A stretch of DNA of 64,000 bases from Xiphophorus maculatus (lineage: Eukaryota > Chordata > Actinopteri > Cyprinodontiformes > Poeciliidae), in contig NC_036453.1 in assembly GCF_002775205.1 (NCBI RefSeq), positions 3,561,103 to 3,625,102 on the forward strand, given 5' to 3'. Positions 9,913-20,684 of the stretch are shown here, piece by piece (the stretch's first letter is position 1; each line of letters opens with the position of its first letter). Position numbers and translations under genes: made by a program. The notes under the pieces were generated by a model. That model saw nothing but the letters and a program-made list of their open reading frames with translations. It was not told the DNA's origin and searched no databases.

Positions 9913-12900
9913 ACGACTACACTGGATGCACGCTCTGTTTATACTGAGTGTTGCAATACTTCACCTGAGAACAGTGAAGTGATTTTCTTGGGGTCACAGA
10001 GAGTCCAGAGGGCTAGTGATTTGTTTTATGCCTCAGTTTCAGTTAGTGACCGGACTACACTGAGGGGTATGTTGGACTCTGGGAGTATGTCGTGCACATT
10101 GAGCGTGGAGGCAGAGAGCAAACTAAGAGCCGCGGGTGTTGATTTGATCCCTCTTGCAGTCCCAGAGAATGTGGTGCTCGTTGGGTGTGGTGGCCTTCTC
10201 ACGCAGCCTCGATACATCTATGAGTTGGACATTGAGATCTATGGCTTCAGATTTACAGTACCGACATTTTTGATACCTGGCCAACATGATGAATTCATCA
10301 TTGGTAGCAATGTGCTCCGGCCCCTTATTCAAAGAATGAAAACTGATTCGAGGTACTGGGAACTCATTACATCTAACACTGCAAACCCAGAGTGTGAGGA
10401 GTTTTTGCAGCTTCTGAGTTGTGTTTCTCGGTGGTCAAACTCTACTTCACCTGACAAGATTGGAACAGTTAGGCTCAGACAGGCTGTTACCCTCCTTCCT
10501 CGTCAGGAGTATGTGGTTTGGGGTAAGCTCCCATCCACTGCACCACTGTCACTGGGAGGCACTGTGGTTGTCGAGCCGTCATCTGCTCGTTCCACTCCAA
10601 AAAACATTTTGGTGGGTCGTGTAGTCACACCCATGTGGGGGGATCGTTGGGTCCCTATGAAGGTCCTCAACCCAACAGAAAAACCTCTGATACTGCGCCG
10701 CAATGCTAAAATCGCTGATGTCTTTCCATGTGTTGCTGTGGAGGACTTTGCGTTCAGTCAGGGGAGATCGGAACTGTACTGCAACCATTCAGCTGTTTCA
10801 ACAGGTTCATCACATCACAGTGCTGATCCAGTGCAGATGCTGAGAGACTGTGGTCTGCATGACATTGACATAGAGAGCTGTGAGGTGTCAAATGAGTCTA
10901 AAAGAAGGCTGGCTGAACTCGTGGTTTCTTACCAGGATGTGTTCTCCAGGGGAAAACTGGATTGTGGTGAGGCTAGGGATTTTGTTCATCGCATTCACTT
11001 GACTGATGACCAGCCATTTCGCTTACCTTATCGACGCATACCACCAGCACATTATCAGCAGTTGAGGGAGGTCTTGTCTGAGATGGAGATGACGGGTATC
11101 ATAAGGAAGTCTATTAGTGAATATGCCTCCCCGCTTGTTATGGTGTGGAAAAAGTCTGGGGACATGAGGATATGCACTGACTTCCGCTGGCTTAATGCTA
11201 AGACCGTTAAGGATGCCCATCCATTGCCCCATCAGTCTGACTGCCTTGCTGCTCTTGGTGGGAATGCGCTGTTCAGCACCATGGACTTGACCTCTGGTTT
11301 CTACAACATCCCTCTCCATGAGTCCGACAAACATTACACTGCTTTTACCACGCCGCTTGGACTTTATGAGTACAACCGTCTCCCACAAGGGTTATGCAAC
11401 AGCCCAGCTTCCTTCATGAGGATGATGCTTAACATTTTTGGTGACTTGAACTTTTCCAGCCTCCTCTGCTATCTAGATGACCTGTTGGTATTTGCACCGT
11501 CTGAGGAGGAGTCGTTAAGGAGGCTGGAGGTTGTTTTCTGTCGCCTGAGAGCAAACAACTTGAAGCTGGCCCAGAAAAAGTGTCACTTTCTCAGGAGGTC
11601 TGTGAGGTTCTTGGGCCATGTTGTGGAAGCTGGTGGTGTTTCTGTTGATCAGGAGAAGGTAAGGGTCATCTCAGGGTTTGAAAGAAAAGACCTCATGAAG
11701 GAGGATGGCTGTACTCCGTGCCAGAAGAAGGTGAGGTCATTCTTGGGCATGGTGCTATTCTATCAGCACTTTATTCCAGCTTGTTCCCGCATCGCAAAGC
11801 CTCTTTATGCCCTCACCGCAGGTCAGAAACGTAAAGTAAAGAGCGCAGGACATGGGAAAGCTGGAACCTTTCGTGTTCTGACTCCCCAGGACTGGACTCC
11901 AGCTTGTGAGAAAGCGTTTGGAGACCTTAAAACTGCACTTCTCAACTGTGTGGTGCTGGCACATCCTGATTTTGAGAAGCCATTTATTCTCTCAACCGAT
12001 GCTTCATTGGATGGGCTCGGTGCTGTTTTGTCGCAGGTCCCAGCTGATGGAGAGATTGCTAGACCTGTTGCTTTTGCCAGCAAGACTCTCAGCCGCAGCC
12101 AGGCCAACTATCCTGCACACAGGCTCGAGTTCCTAGCCTTAAAGTGGGCTGTATGTGATAAGTTCAGCCACTGGCTGAAGGGTCACAGGTTTACTGTGTG
12201 GACGGATAATAATCCTCTCACATATATCCTGACCAAGCCCAAACTGGATGCCTGTGAACAGCGCTGGGTCTCTAAGCTTGCTCCATACACCTTTGAGATC
12301 AGGTATGTTCCAGGGAGACAGAATGTGGTGGCAGATGCTCTGAGCAGAGTTCCTTTTGTGAAGCCTTTGGCTGATCGCCTTCTGTCAGAACCTTGTCAGG
12401 AACTTTTGGAGCATGTCTGTGAGGTCCCTGATCATGCTGTGCAGGATGTTTTCCGTTTGACCTGTCAGCTTCAATCAGTGGACAGCTCTTCCTCCATTAC
12501 AGCTGACACGTCCATGACCTGTGCCGAAGTCTCCTCTCTTTTGTCATCTGCCTGCAGTGGAGATGCTGGTCAGACTCAGCATGCAGCATCTTTAGCTGAT
12601 CATCTGGGCATGATAATCCCACACACCACAGGTCCATCAACAGCTCTTTGTCTAACTGACCTGGTCTCTCACCAGAAAAACGATCCTGTTGTTTCCAGAG
12701 TTGTCCTGTACGTTGAGCGGGGACGCCGTCCATCAAGGCGGGAACGCTTTGGTGAAAATCAACTGGCTCTAAAAATTCTGAAGCAGTGGGATAAACTAAC
12801 ATTGCTGAATGGCGTTCTTTACCGTGTCATAAAAGACCCTCTGACAAAAGGTAAGCGCTTCCAGTTTGTGGTCCCTGATGCTTTGAAGTCTGTGGTTCTG

Positions 12901-14403
12901 ACTGGTGTCCATGATAATGCAGGTCATCAGGGCCAACCACGAACATTCTCCTTGGCTCGTCATCGTTTCTTTTGGCATGACATGGAAAGAGATGTGCGAG
13001 ATTACGTGAGAAAATGTCCCAGATGTGTCCTCAGTAAAACCCCACAGCCTGCTGTGAGAGCCCCTCTGGAGAACATCAGAACCAGTGCTCCGATGGAGCT
13101 GGTGTGTATTGATTTCTGGTCAGCTGAGGACAGTAACAACAAGTCTGTGGATGTTCTGGTGATCACTGATCACTTCACAAAGTTAGCACATGCTTTCCCG
13201 TGTCAGGATCAAACTGCTAAACGAGTTGCAAAAAAGTTATGGGATGGGTTTTTCTGTGTTTATGGCTTCCCACAGCGCATTCACTCAGATCAGGGTGCAA
13301 ATTTTGAGAGTGAGCTGCTGGCTGAGCTTTTAGAGTTGAGTGGTGTCAATAAATCGCACACCTCACCCTACCACCCAATGGGTAATGGGACTGCAGAGAG
13401 ATTCAATCGCACCCTGGGCAACATGTTGAGATCTCTTCCTCCACGTTCGAAGCATAAATGGCCTCAGATGATCCAGTCTCTGACTTTTGCCTACAACTGC
13501 ACGGTTCATGAGACCACAGGCTTTGCACCGTTCTATCTGATGTTTGGGAGGATTCCCAGGCTGCCTGTTGACCTTGTTTTTCGGAACGTTCTTCATGATG
13601 ATGCTATTTGTGACTACCACACTTATGTCAAATCACTGGTTGAAGATTTACGTTCTGCCATGCTAATGGCTGAGAAGAACACCAGTGCAGAGCAGAAACA
13701 TCAATGTGACCAGTACAACAAGAGAGTCAAGGGTCACCCTCTGTCAGTTGGAGATCAGGTCCTGGTGGCAAACAAGGGAGCCAGAGGAAAGCGAAAGCTT
13801 TCTGATAAATGGGAGCCTGTGATGTACACGGTGGTTGCCTCCAAACCTGCTCTCCATATTTATCGTGTTAGAGATTGTCACGGCAATGAGCGTGTGGTGC
13901 ATCGCAACCTCCTTCTTGACGTGAACTTTTTACCTGTGGGGATGACCTTGGATGGGAATGTGAACCGCCAGGTTGATAGTGTGGTTCGAGTCCCCCCGGT
14001 TCCTGATTCACATGGAACAGGAAGATTTAGTGAGGCTCCTAGTGCTGTTCCTGCTGAGCCTTCCCTACCCGACTCCCTGTCTTGCAGTGATGGGGATGAC
14101 CGTACTGCTTCATGGGTTCAGGATGTGTCCTTGGCTCCATCAGTTGGAAATAGTGACCTGCCTCATGACTCTGAAAACTCCTCTATGGAAACAGGGGTAC
14201 TGGCGACTGCTGGTTCCTTACCTCATCTTCCTGATGCTGCTGGCTCTGTTCATCCTCCAGACAGGGTGGGTGAGGATGTTGTTCGCCGCCTAACTTCACG
14301 CTTTGGGAGGGTAATTAAACCAGTCTGTCGCCTGATAGAGTCCATGGCCGTCATTGAGGCGCTTTATGATAAGGATAATGTTCAAACTGTTATTGACGTG
14401 TGA
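9889..14403 (+). CDS. pol: Pol polyprotein (PR-RT-RH-IN) of the Ty3/gypsy element
   Basis: Copies the element RNA into DNA and integrates it. Residues are counted from ATG 9889, although translation probably enters by frameshift at 9853. Domains in order: aspartic protease with the DSG active site (D63-S-G); reverse transcriptase with LPQGLCNSPASF and the catalytic YLDD (528-531); RNase H starting near STDAS (D704); integrase with an HHCC zinc finger (H1008, H1013, C1043, C1046) and the catalytic triad D1075, D1134, E1170, the last two 35 residues apart (DD35E); then a GPY/F-like region near 1300 (KLSDKWEPV). The C-terminal 130 residues are Ser/Pro/Asp-rich with no known domain. The 1504-codon frame has no break or missing catalytic residue. 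No envelope frame follows. Confidence 0.96.
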   Translation: MGRVDNTLTTTLDARSVYTECCNTSPENSEVIFLGSQRVQRASDLFYASVSVSDRTTLRGMLDSGSMSCTLSVEAESKLRAAGVDLIPLAVPENVVLVGCGGLLTQPRYIYELDIEIYGFRFTVPTFLIPGQHDEFIIGSNVLRPLIQRMKTDSRYWELITSNTANPECEEFLQLLSCVSRWSNSTSPDKIGTVRLRQAVTLLPRQEYVVWGKLPSTAPLSLGGTVVVEPSSARSTPKNILVGRVVTPMWGDRWVPMKVLNPTEKPLILRRNAKIADVFPCVAVEDFAFSQGRSELYCNHSAVSTGSSHHSADPVQMLRDCGLHDIDIESCEVSNESKRRLAELVVSYQDVFSRGKLDCGEARDFVHRIHLTDDQPFRLPYRRIPPAHYQQLREVLSEMEMTGIIRKSISEYASPLVMVWKKSGDMRICTDFRWLNAKTVKDAHPLPHQSDCLAALGGNALFSTMDLTSGFYNIPLHESDKHYTAFTTPLGLYEYNRLPQGLCNSPASFMRMMLNIFGDLNFSSLLCYLDDLLVFAPSEEESLRRLEVVFCRLRANNLKLAQKKCHFLRRSVRFLGHVVEAGGVSVDQEKVRVISGFERKDLMKEDGCTPCQKKVRSFLGMVLFYQHFIPACSRIAKPLYALTAGQKRKVKSAGHGKAGTFRVLTPQDWTPACEKAFGDLKTALLNCVVLAHPDFEKPFILSTDASLDGLGAVLSQVPADGEIARPVAFASKTLSRSQANYPAHRLEFLALKWAVCDKFSHWLKGHRFTVWTDNNPLTYILTKPKLDACEQRWVSKLAPYTFEIRYVPGRQNVVADALSRVPFVKPLADRLLSEPCQELLEHVCEVPDHAVQDVFRLTCQLQSVDSSSSITADTSMTCAEVSSLLSSACSGDAGQTQHAASLADHLGMIIPHTTGPSTALCLTDLVSHQKNDPVVSRVVLYVERGRRPSRRERFGENQLALKILKQWDKLTLLNGVLYRVIKDPLTKGKRFQFVVPDALKSVVLTGVHDNAGHQGQPRTFSLARHRFFWHDMERDVRDYVRKCPRCVLSKTPQPAVRAPLENIRTSAPMELVCIDFWSAEDSNNKSVDVLVITDHFTKLAHAFPCQDQTAKRVAKKLWDGFFCVYGFPQRIHSDQGANFESELLAELLELSGVNKSHTSPYHPMGNGTAERFNRTLGNMLRSLPPRSKHKWPQMIQSLTFAYNCTVHETTGFAPFYLMFGRIPRLPVDLVFRNVLHDDAICDYHTYVKSLVEDLRSAMLMAEKNTSAEQKHQCDQYNKRVKGHPLSVGDQVLVANKGARGKRKLSDKWEPVMYTVVASKPALHIYRVRDCHGNERVVHRNLLLDVNFLPVGMTLDGNVNRQVDSVVRVPPVPDSHGTGRFSEAPSAVPAEPSLPDSLSCSDGDDRTASWVQDVSLAPSVGNSDLPHDSENSSMETGVLATAGSLPHLPDAAGSVHPPDRVGEDVVRRLTSRFGRVIKPVCRLIESMAVIEALYDKDNVQTVIDV

Positions 14404-14704
14404 GTTTCCAAATTCTCATGTGATTCCTGCCATTGGCTAGGATTGTATTTGTCTTGGTTTGCATAAGCTTCAGTACCATTTATGTGTTTACTCTGTATGG
14501 GGGGGTGTAAAAGGCACCTCTTGTTGTCCATGGAATACTGTGAGATTTTGCTGGGCGTCGAGCGATCTCTAGTCTCCTGACCCTATTGTAGGGTAGCTGT
14601 TTGGCTGATGTGTTACATTGTTGCAAAAATAATAAAATAAAATTGTACTGCTACTAAGTGTCTTTATCACTGTTTTTTATTTTGTGTAATTCTAGGGGGG
14701 TGAA
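14404..14704 (+). other. Element 3' untranslated segment with polypurine tract
   Basis: Non-coding tail of the retrotransposon. The last bases before the 3' LTR, AGGGGGGTGAA (14694-14704), are the plus-strand-priming polypurine tract. A second G-run (GGGGGGG near 14499-14505) might act as an accessory tract. Confidence 0.8.
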
Positions 14705-15272
14705 TGTAACCTGGTTGTTGTTATAATTACACAAAATGTCTTTTTTTGTTGTTGTTTGTATTGCTCTCTACCTGACCGAAAAGCTGTCATTGTTTTGAAT
14801 GTGTTACTTTAAGAACAGTAGCCCCTCCTTTTTATTTCTTCTTCTATGGTTTTGTCTTTAAAATGTTTGCGTCCCTTAGGCCCTCCCCTTTTGTCATGTT
14901 GTCCTGCGGGAGAGGTGTGTCCTATTTACTTTCTATCTAAATACTTCCAGTTTATTTGTAGATTTATTAAGTTGATTTCTGTTATGTATTTTTGTTTGTG
15001 TAGGACTTGGAGCGGGCAGCTTGTAACTATTGTTTTTCTGTTGGATATTTTCGTCAGGTATGTTGTATAGAAAAGGTTTATTTTATTTAATGTGAGACAT
15101 GATCCCCGCCCTTTTGTCATGTTGTCCTGCGGGAGAGGACTTGGAGCGGGCAGCTTGTAACTATTGTTTTTCTGTTGGATATTTTCGTCAGAATAAATCT
15201 TTGAAAGCCAAACAGAGTCACGGCCTGACTAACATCTGATAACCAGCACAACGCAGAAGGGATCCGGTTACA
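14705..15272 (+). repeat. 3' LTR of the Ty3/gypsy element
   Basis: 568 bp, the same length as the 5' LTR, and identical wherever I compared them, including the internal intron-like insert (14915-15003) and the intron-less duplicate (15109-15191). It supplies the poly(A) signal AATAAA at 15192-15197. It is followed by the CAGG target duplication (15273-15276). Confidence 0.96.
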
Positions 15273-15414
15273 CAGGCAATGATCAGATGGAAAAATGTGG
15301 TTTATGGCTGCGGTGTTATTCTTATGTAATCAATATAATAGATGGTGGTGATGTGATTCTGTGTGTATTAATATCATATGTACATGAAGTAAGGATCGTT
15401 AAAGGAGGCTGATC

Positions 15415-15798
15415 GAGGCATCGGGGAAGAAAAAAAAAAGTACTGAACTGAAACAGAAACAAAGACTTGAAGGTATTTACCAGCACAGCAAGGAGCTTGG
15501 AGTTGAAAACATCGTCCCAAAACCTTGCAAGGTGCAAATCGAGGAAGTCACGTCCACCGATGGTCATCATACAGCCCTGGAATTATCAAACGACGAGCGG
15601 AGAAGAATTCAGCTCGAGTTTCTCGGAAGGAAGATTGGGAGCAGAGATCCCAATCTAGACTTTTATTTGCAGGGTTTTGTGGGGAAGACGATCCCCAGAC
15701 TGACCAGAGAGTTTCGCTGGAGCCACAGGACAGCCCTCGAATTTGAACTTCACTCTCAGGATTTTGCTCAAATAAGATTCCCTATTTTTTTTTGGTGA
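15415..15798 (+). other. Unrecognised open segment, possible exon or relic
   Basis: One + strand frame is open from about 15415 to the stop at 15796-15798, roughly 125 codons. It has mixed, protein-like composition rather than low complexity (motifs YQHSKELGVENIVPKP, ELSNDERRRIQLEFLGRK, DFYLQGFVGKTIPRL). There is no ATG at its head and I find no convincing splice sites. I do not recognise a family. It lies about 140 bp outside the retrotransposon and is not part of it. It could be an old exon, a relic of another mobile element, or chance. Confidence 0.35.
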
Positions 15799-18291
15799 CA
15801 AGATTTCCCCTTCCCATCATGTCTTGGTCCCGATCCACCAATCAAGAGCCGTCTTACTGTAAAGATCCAGCTACTTGGGTATGAAATTCTCTCTCTGTGC
15901 CTTTGCGAAAAGACTTTCACATCCAGAAGTAATCACAGCCTCAGTTTATTGGGATAGATGTTGAATAGTTTTCATACTTGGTGATTCTGAAGTTGTAATC
16001 AGATTCTTTTTCTCTGCTGAAAACTTCAGCCAGTTGACGTGTTGAATATGCAGAGATGTGCGACTCTGCATATTTTGGCACAGTATCGCTGATTGCACTA
16101 CCAATGACAATGTTGATACTTTTTGTTATTTAGGTCATTTTTAAGGTGTTTCAGTGGGGGCGGGGGGTTTCCATTGACTTATTTTACTCAGTCCTCAAAC
16201 AGAATTTGGTAAAAAGTTTACAGGTGTGTACAAAATACTTTAATGTCATATTAACTTGAGGCTATATATTTATAAAAATGGTAAATAATAATAATAAAAA
16301 TTAAGTTCCCTAAATACACTGCACAAAAAAAGAAAAGAAAAAAAAAGAATGAGATAAAGATATACTTTATTTTCTAGTTCTTGGGGGCTCTGTCCCTTTT
16401 GATGCCGCCCTGGGCAACAGCCCATATCATAAACTGTAACTGCTGGCACAAACCACCACAGTAACTTCATTGTATTAAATTTTAAACCATGTCAGAATGT
16501 GCGGCCAGCTACTGATTTAAATCCTCTATGAGATCTATCAGAACAGACTGGAAGCGTTGTTCTGGGTAAAGCTGCTCTCACACAGAGGTTGCGTTTAGCA
16601 TGCCGATCCCTCCTCCGTCCTCGTTGCCGCTCGTTGCTGGTCGACCCTCAGCCTGGCAGTGGGAGCCAGGGCCGATTTCCCATCAGGAACAATCGGGCCT
16701 TTTGTTACTCAAGAGGCCGCCGCTCTGAAAAGTCTGCAGGCATCTTTGTCATGGGAACAAATTCCCGTAAATCCGCTCGCCGTTTCCACGCACGACGAGG
16801 CGCCATATTGTTGAGTCCAAACAGGAGAGGCGAGCATGTTGCTGCATGAGGTTTGATCAGACTAAAAAAATAAAACACACACACACAACTAAATATTTAA
16901 ACAGTTTGATCATTTCTATTTATGCCTAAAGATGAGAGTAAAAGCACATATCGTATGCCCGTTTCTTCAAAATGCTCTGGGTCGATTATTAAAGCTAAAA
17001 TGCAATAAATCTGTGTTCTGGAGAAGCTTTCGGTTCCACTCAACCTCTTGAGAAAGTTTGTGTGAGCCGTGCAGGCATTCTGGCAGCCAGCCTCGCCAGC
17101 TGACTCCAATTTTCTTCATAATCACTTATTTCTCCTTGTTGCATTCTTTCACATTTGGGGTTCAAACTGCAGTGACTCCATTTGGCTGCAAAATTTTACA
17201 TAATTTTTTTATAACTCTAAAAGCTACCCCCCCCCCCCCCCCCAAACCCCCCTAGAATTTTTTTTTTTGGGGGGGGGATTAAAAATGTCAACGAAACACA
17301 GAAAAATAAAAAACAGTGATTCTATGTGTATTTGTCAACAAGAGATAATGAGAGACACGAGGAAGAACTAGTTCCTCACAAGTCAGAGAACTGATTTGCT
17401 GTCTCCACCTTGTGGAAAATCAACAAGCAGCGGAGGTATTCATCTACGTGCCTGATCATAAACTACAGGAGTTTGTATTTCACATCCACCGACTTCCTCC
17501 TACAATCCAAAAATATGATGTTACTGTTAACTGGTCTCTCTAACTGTCCTTAGGTGTGTGAGTGTGTGTAGATGGGTGTTTGTCCTGTACCTCTGTGTTG
17601 TACTGTAACAGGCTGGCAACCTGTCCAGGGTTACAGGACAGGTACAGGACACCTCTCACCCCATGCGTACATAAATACAGACTCAATTTAAACAGCACCC
17701 ATGGACCAATAAGTTGTAGGTTACTCAAACTGAAATATTTCCAACTATAGATTTTAGTTTAGTTCAGTTGAAATTGTCTAAATATCTAAAGCTTAGCACC
17801 AACAAATAATCCCCAATTTCCTTAATTTTGGCTGTAAAAGCTGTAAAATCCCACTGCACCTCCTCCTGATTAATCAATCCTCCTGCTCTGATTGAATGCC
17901 ATCACAGGCATTCAATCAAAATGCCTGTGATGGCATTTTGATCAAATTTTATTGTCTTATTCATTGTTGTTTTTTTGTGAACATGTAAAGTTCGAAACTA
18001 TGCACATTGCACGCTTTTCTGTCACTTCAGAGAGGCTGTGTCAACACGACAATGAAAAAAATGGTTGCCATGGATGGTGAACCTAATCTGAATGACGACA
18101 TTAACTACGTGCAGATTATTTTTGTTTCATTTTGGTCATGTCTGGTTGGTTTCCATGGATACCAACCTCCAGGATATGCCACAAATACCCATCGTCACCG
18201 CTTTCTGTTTTTTCCTTTGGTGCTTTTATATTGCACCAGCCTGGAAGCTGTTCCAAATGGCAATAAATTCTCACCTAGTTCTGTGTTGCAG
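15799..18291. other. Intergenic DNA with repeat fragments
   Basis: No gene is recognised. Contents: an AT-rich stretch; a moderately GC-rich patch around 16560-16850 without coding signal; a C homopolymer (about 17226-17243) followed by C- and G-rich low complexity to 17277; a fragment at about 17540-17670 with the motif GGCAACCTGTCCAGGGTTAC seen in many fish repeat 3' ends; and a perfect 18-bp hairpin (17895-17912 with 17920-17937). The first exon of the downstream vamp5-like gene should lie upstream of 18292 but I could not place it. Confidence 0.4.
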
Positions 18292-19009
18292 CAGGACGGG
18301 AAGAGCCGCCTGCAGCAGACGCAGGAGGAGGTGGAGCAGGTGAAGGACATCATGCTGGACAACATGGAAAAAGCCAACGAGCGATCCGGCAAACTGAACG
18401 ACCTGGAGCAGCAGGCCGAGGATCTGCTGGAGAAGGTAGCTGCTGGAGGCGCCGTCCAAACTGGAAAACCCATCATGGCTGCCAACACCGTCGTTTGGGC
18501 CGCTTATGAAAGTTCTTTTTTTTGTCAGAAGTAAATTCGCCATGGGATTAATCCTGTGTAATAGTTATGTCTACTTACATGAATTGATTGTGCAAAAATG
18601 GTGCTATGTTGAGAAAGGTGTTTCCTATTGTTAGCTAGCATGAATGAAGCAGGCCGTTTTTAATTCAGCATATGAAGAATTGAAAACTTTGATATGGAAA
18701 GACAGAGAGCCCTCTTGACACGACAGAAAACTCAAGTTTCTAAGAAAATGCCCGCTTATCAATGAATTGTTAGTTCATAAATCAACTGAATCAACTGTAG
18801 ATGACTCACATCCTTATAACAGATATTGAAAAGTACCAAGTAATTGAACCTATTTCAACATGAGCTTTTCTGTCCGCAGAGTAAAGTTTTTGAAAAAACA
18901 ACCAGGACGTTGAAGCAGCAGAAAGAAATATCCAACAAGAACAAGTGTGGTGGCAGGACTCATCATTTTGGGACTTGTCATCGTTGTTATTGTAAAAGTT
19001 GCAATATAG
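18292..19009 (+). pseudogene. vamp5: vamp5-like R-SNARE gene, frameshifted before the anchor
   Basis: VAMPs are tail-anchored vesicle SNAREs that pair with target-membrane SNAREs to drive fusion. Exon at 18292-18435 (144 bp, after TTGCAG and before AAG/GTAGCT) encodes most of an R-SNARE motif (SRLQQTQEEVEQVKDIML, with the central zero-layer arginine in NERSGKL). A phase-0 second exon starts at 18880 (CCGCAG/AGT) with KVFEKTTRTLKQQKE. After codon 18943-18945 the frame fails. The hydrophobic anchor (VVAGLIILGLVIVVIV) is encoded one base out of register from 18947 and ends at TAG 19007-19009. Read straight through, the tail becomes Cys/His-rich and not membrane-spanning. This is either a disabling single-base insertion or an assembly error. 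The first exon with the start codon was not found. Identity as vamp5 rests on motif resemblance and its position beside vamp8. Confidence 0.65.
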
Positions 19010-20684
19010 CATAAAAAGCAAAAGCTTCCTGGCAGCTGAAAGAGAACAACAAATGAGCTGAAGGACAGTTGATCCTGAACAGCAGAAACGACTCTGCTGC
19101 AAGATGATACAAAATAAATTTTGTTCTATGAAAAAAAAAGAAGTGGTTTCATCTCCTGCATACTGTAAAGCACAGGTGTCAAACTCCAGTCCTGGAGGCC
19201 CACAGCCCTGCAACGTTTAGATGAGCCTCTGCTGCACCACCTGAAGAGAATAATTAAGACTCTGGAAAACTGATCTACACAAGGAGGAGGTAATGAAGTA
19301 CGGAAGAGGATTAGGGCCACTGAAAAAAAAAAAATTATGGCCCAGAAAAAAAAAAAAATCTTTGAATTTTCATGTAAAGAAAAAAAAAAAAAAATTTCAG
19401 AAACCACAATTGATTCAACTCTCACAGCGGAGTGTTTTTTCTTTACGTCTCTCTCTGTGCGCGCTCTCAAACGTCCAACTAACATCACGTAGTGCCCTCT
19501 GGTGGCGCAAACCCGCTATTACACGCAAAACGTTATCTTGACGTTTTGGCTAACCTCCTAGTTAAAGTACAGATTAAATAATGAAACTGTTGCTTATAAC
19601 AATAGAATAAACATAGTGGGGCTGTTGGCTGTCCAGATTTTACCAATAGCCCTTAAAATTAACATTTGCCACGATGAGATGCTTTCAGAAAGAGGATGCA
19701 TTAAAACTTTTAAGCACTGAGAGGCAGTCACACTATTTCCTATCCCGCCATGTATGTTGACACAATGACATACATGTTGAAACTCATATGAGTTTCCCCT
19801 AAATGGTCAAACACTTAGCTTAGTAGCTGAATTAGTCAAATTATTGTCACACTGCTCATGTGAGAGAATCTTCACAGACGCAGACAGAGTCTTTGCATGG
19901 TCTGGCATGTGATTAGGTAAAGTTATTATTGAATCATTGCGGTGGCATGTAGTGCTGGTGTAAGCCCTATTGAAGGGACAACAATATGAATTATTGACAA
20001 AATTTGGACAAAGTTTAAAGGTGTCCATAAAATATTTGAATAATTTCTTTCTTAACATGATGAACAGAAACATGAAAAAAAAAGACGTGTACATTTTTCC
20101 TAAAATAAAGTGCAAAAAAAAAAAAAAGAAGATCGGAGCAAATCAAAGCAAAATGTTTTCTTTAAAGGTAGATTTGAGAAACAACAACAAAAAATTTCAA
20201 GCAGGAATTTGAAACTAAAGTTTTGATCGCAAATCAATCCGATACTGATACCGACTTAGTATGAAGATTATGGATATTTCGGATCGATCTGATCACCTCT
20301 TCTATGCAGTGTTTTCTAAACAACTGAACATAACAGTGTTTTGATTGTGTAATAAAATGGCTGGAAAATACATAACGCCACCTGCTTTAAATTGACTGAA
20401 TAGCAACATGACTACAATACAGTGATTAATACTATCAACTAATTTGTCAATTCTATTTTAGTTTGTTGTGAAATAAACAGCAAATCATTCCTTTTTACCT
20501 TTTTGCTTATTACACAATAAATGTAGTGAGAAAAATACAGTTTACTACACATCAGAATTTGTCCAAATCTGTGCCACTCAGTATAATGCGTCCATAATCT
20601 CATGCTGTCTCATCACGATGTTTGTGTTGATGTGTGTTCAGGGCTTGGAGGTGGGCGTGGCTACAGGAGCCGTCAGGGTCATTC
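19010..20684. other. Non-coding DNA with a MITE fragment
   Basis: At about 19172-19290 there is a copy of the very common fish repeat with the motif GGTGTCAAACTCCAGTCCTG and, further on, TCTACACAAGGAGGAGGTAAT. It is probably a non-autonomous hAT-type element. Poly(A)-rich low complexity follows (19324-19395). No coding signal is visible in the remainder. Confidence 0.45.

Larger units (their letters stand above)
7258..15272 (+). mobile_element. Complete Ty3/gypsy LTR retrotransposon
   Basis: An 8015-bp element bounded by two 568-bp LTRs and a 4-bp CAGG duplication. Order: 5' LTR, primer-binding site, about 0.5 kb leader, gag, pol (protease, reverse transcriptase, RNase H, integrase), about 0.3 kb tail, polypurine tract, 3' LTR. 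There is no envelope gene. Both reading frames are free of stops and all catalytic motifs are present. I find no difference between the two LTRs by reading them side by side. All of this points to a recent, possibly still active insertion. Integrase lies after RNase H, which places it in Ty3/gypsy (Metaviridae) rather than Ty1/copia. I cannot name the exact family. Confidence 0.97.

Noticed and set aside
17226..17277. C and G homopolymers as a possible regulatory G-quadruplex
   Set aside because: Simple low-complexity runs in intergenic DNA with no promoter nearby. Could also be an assembly weakness.
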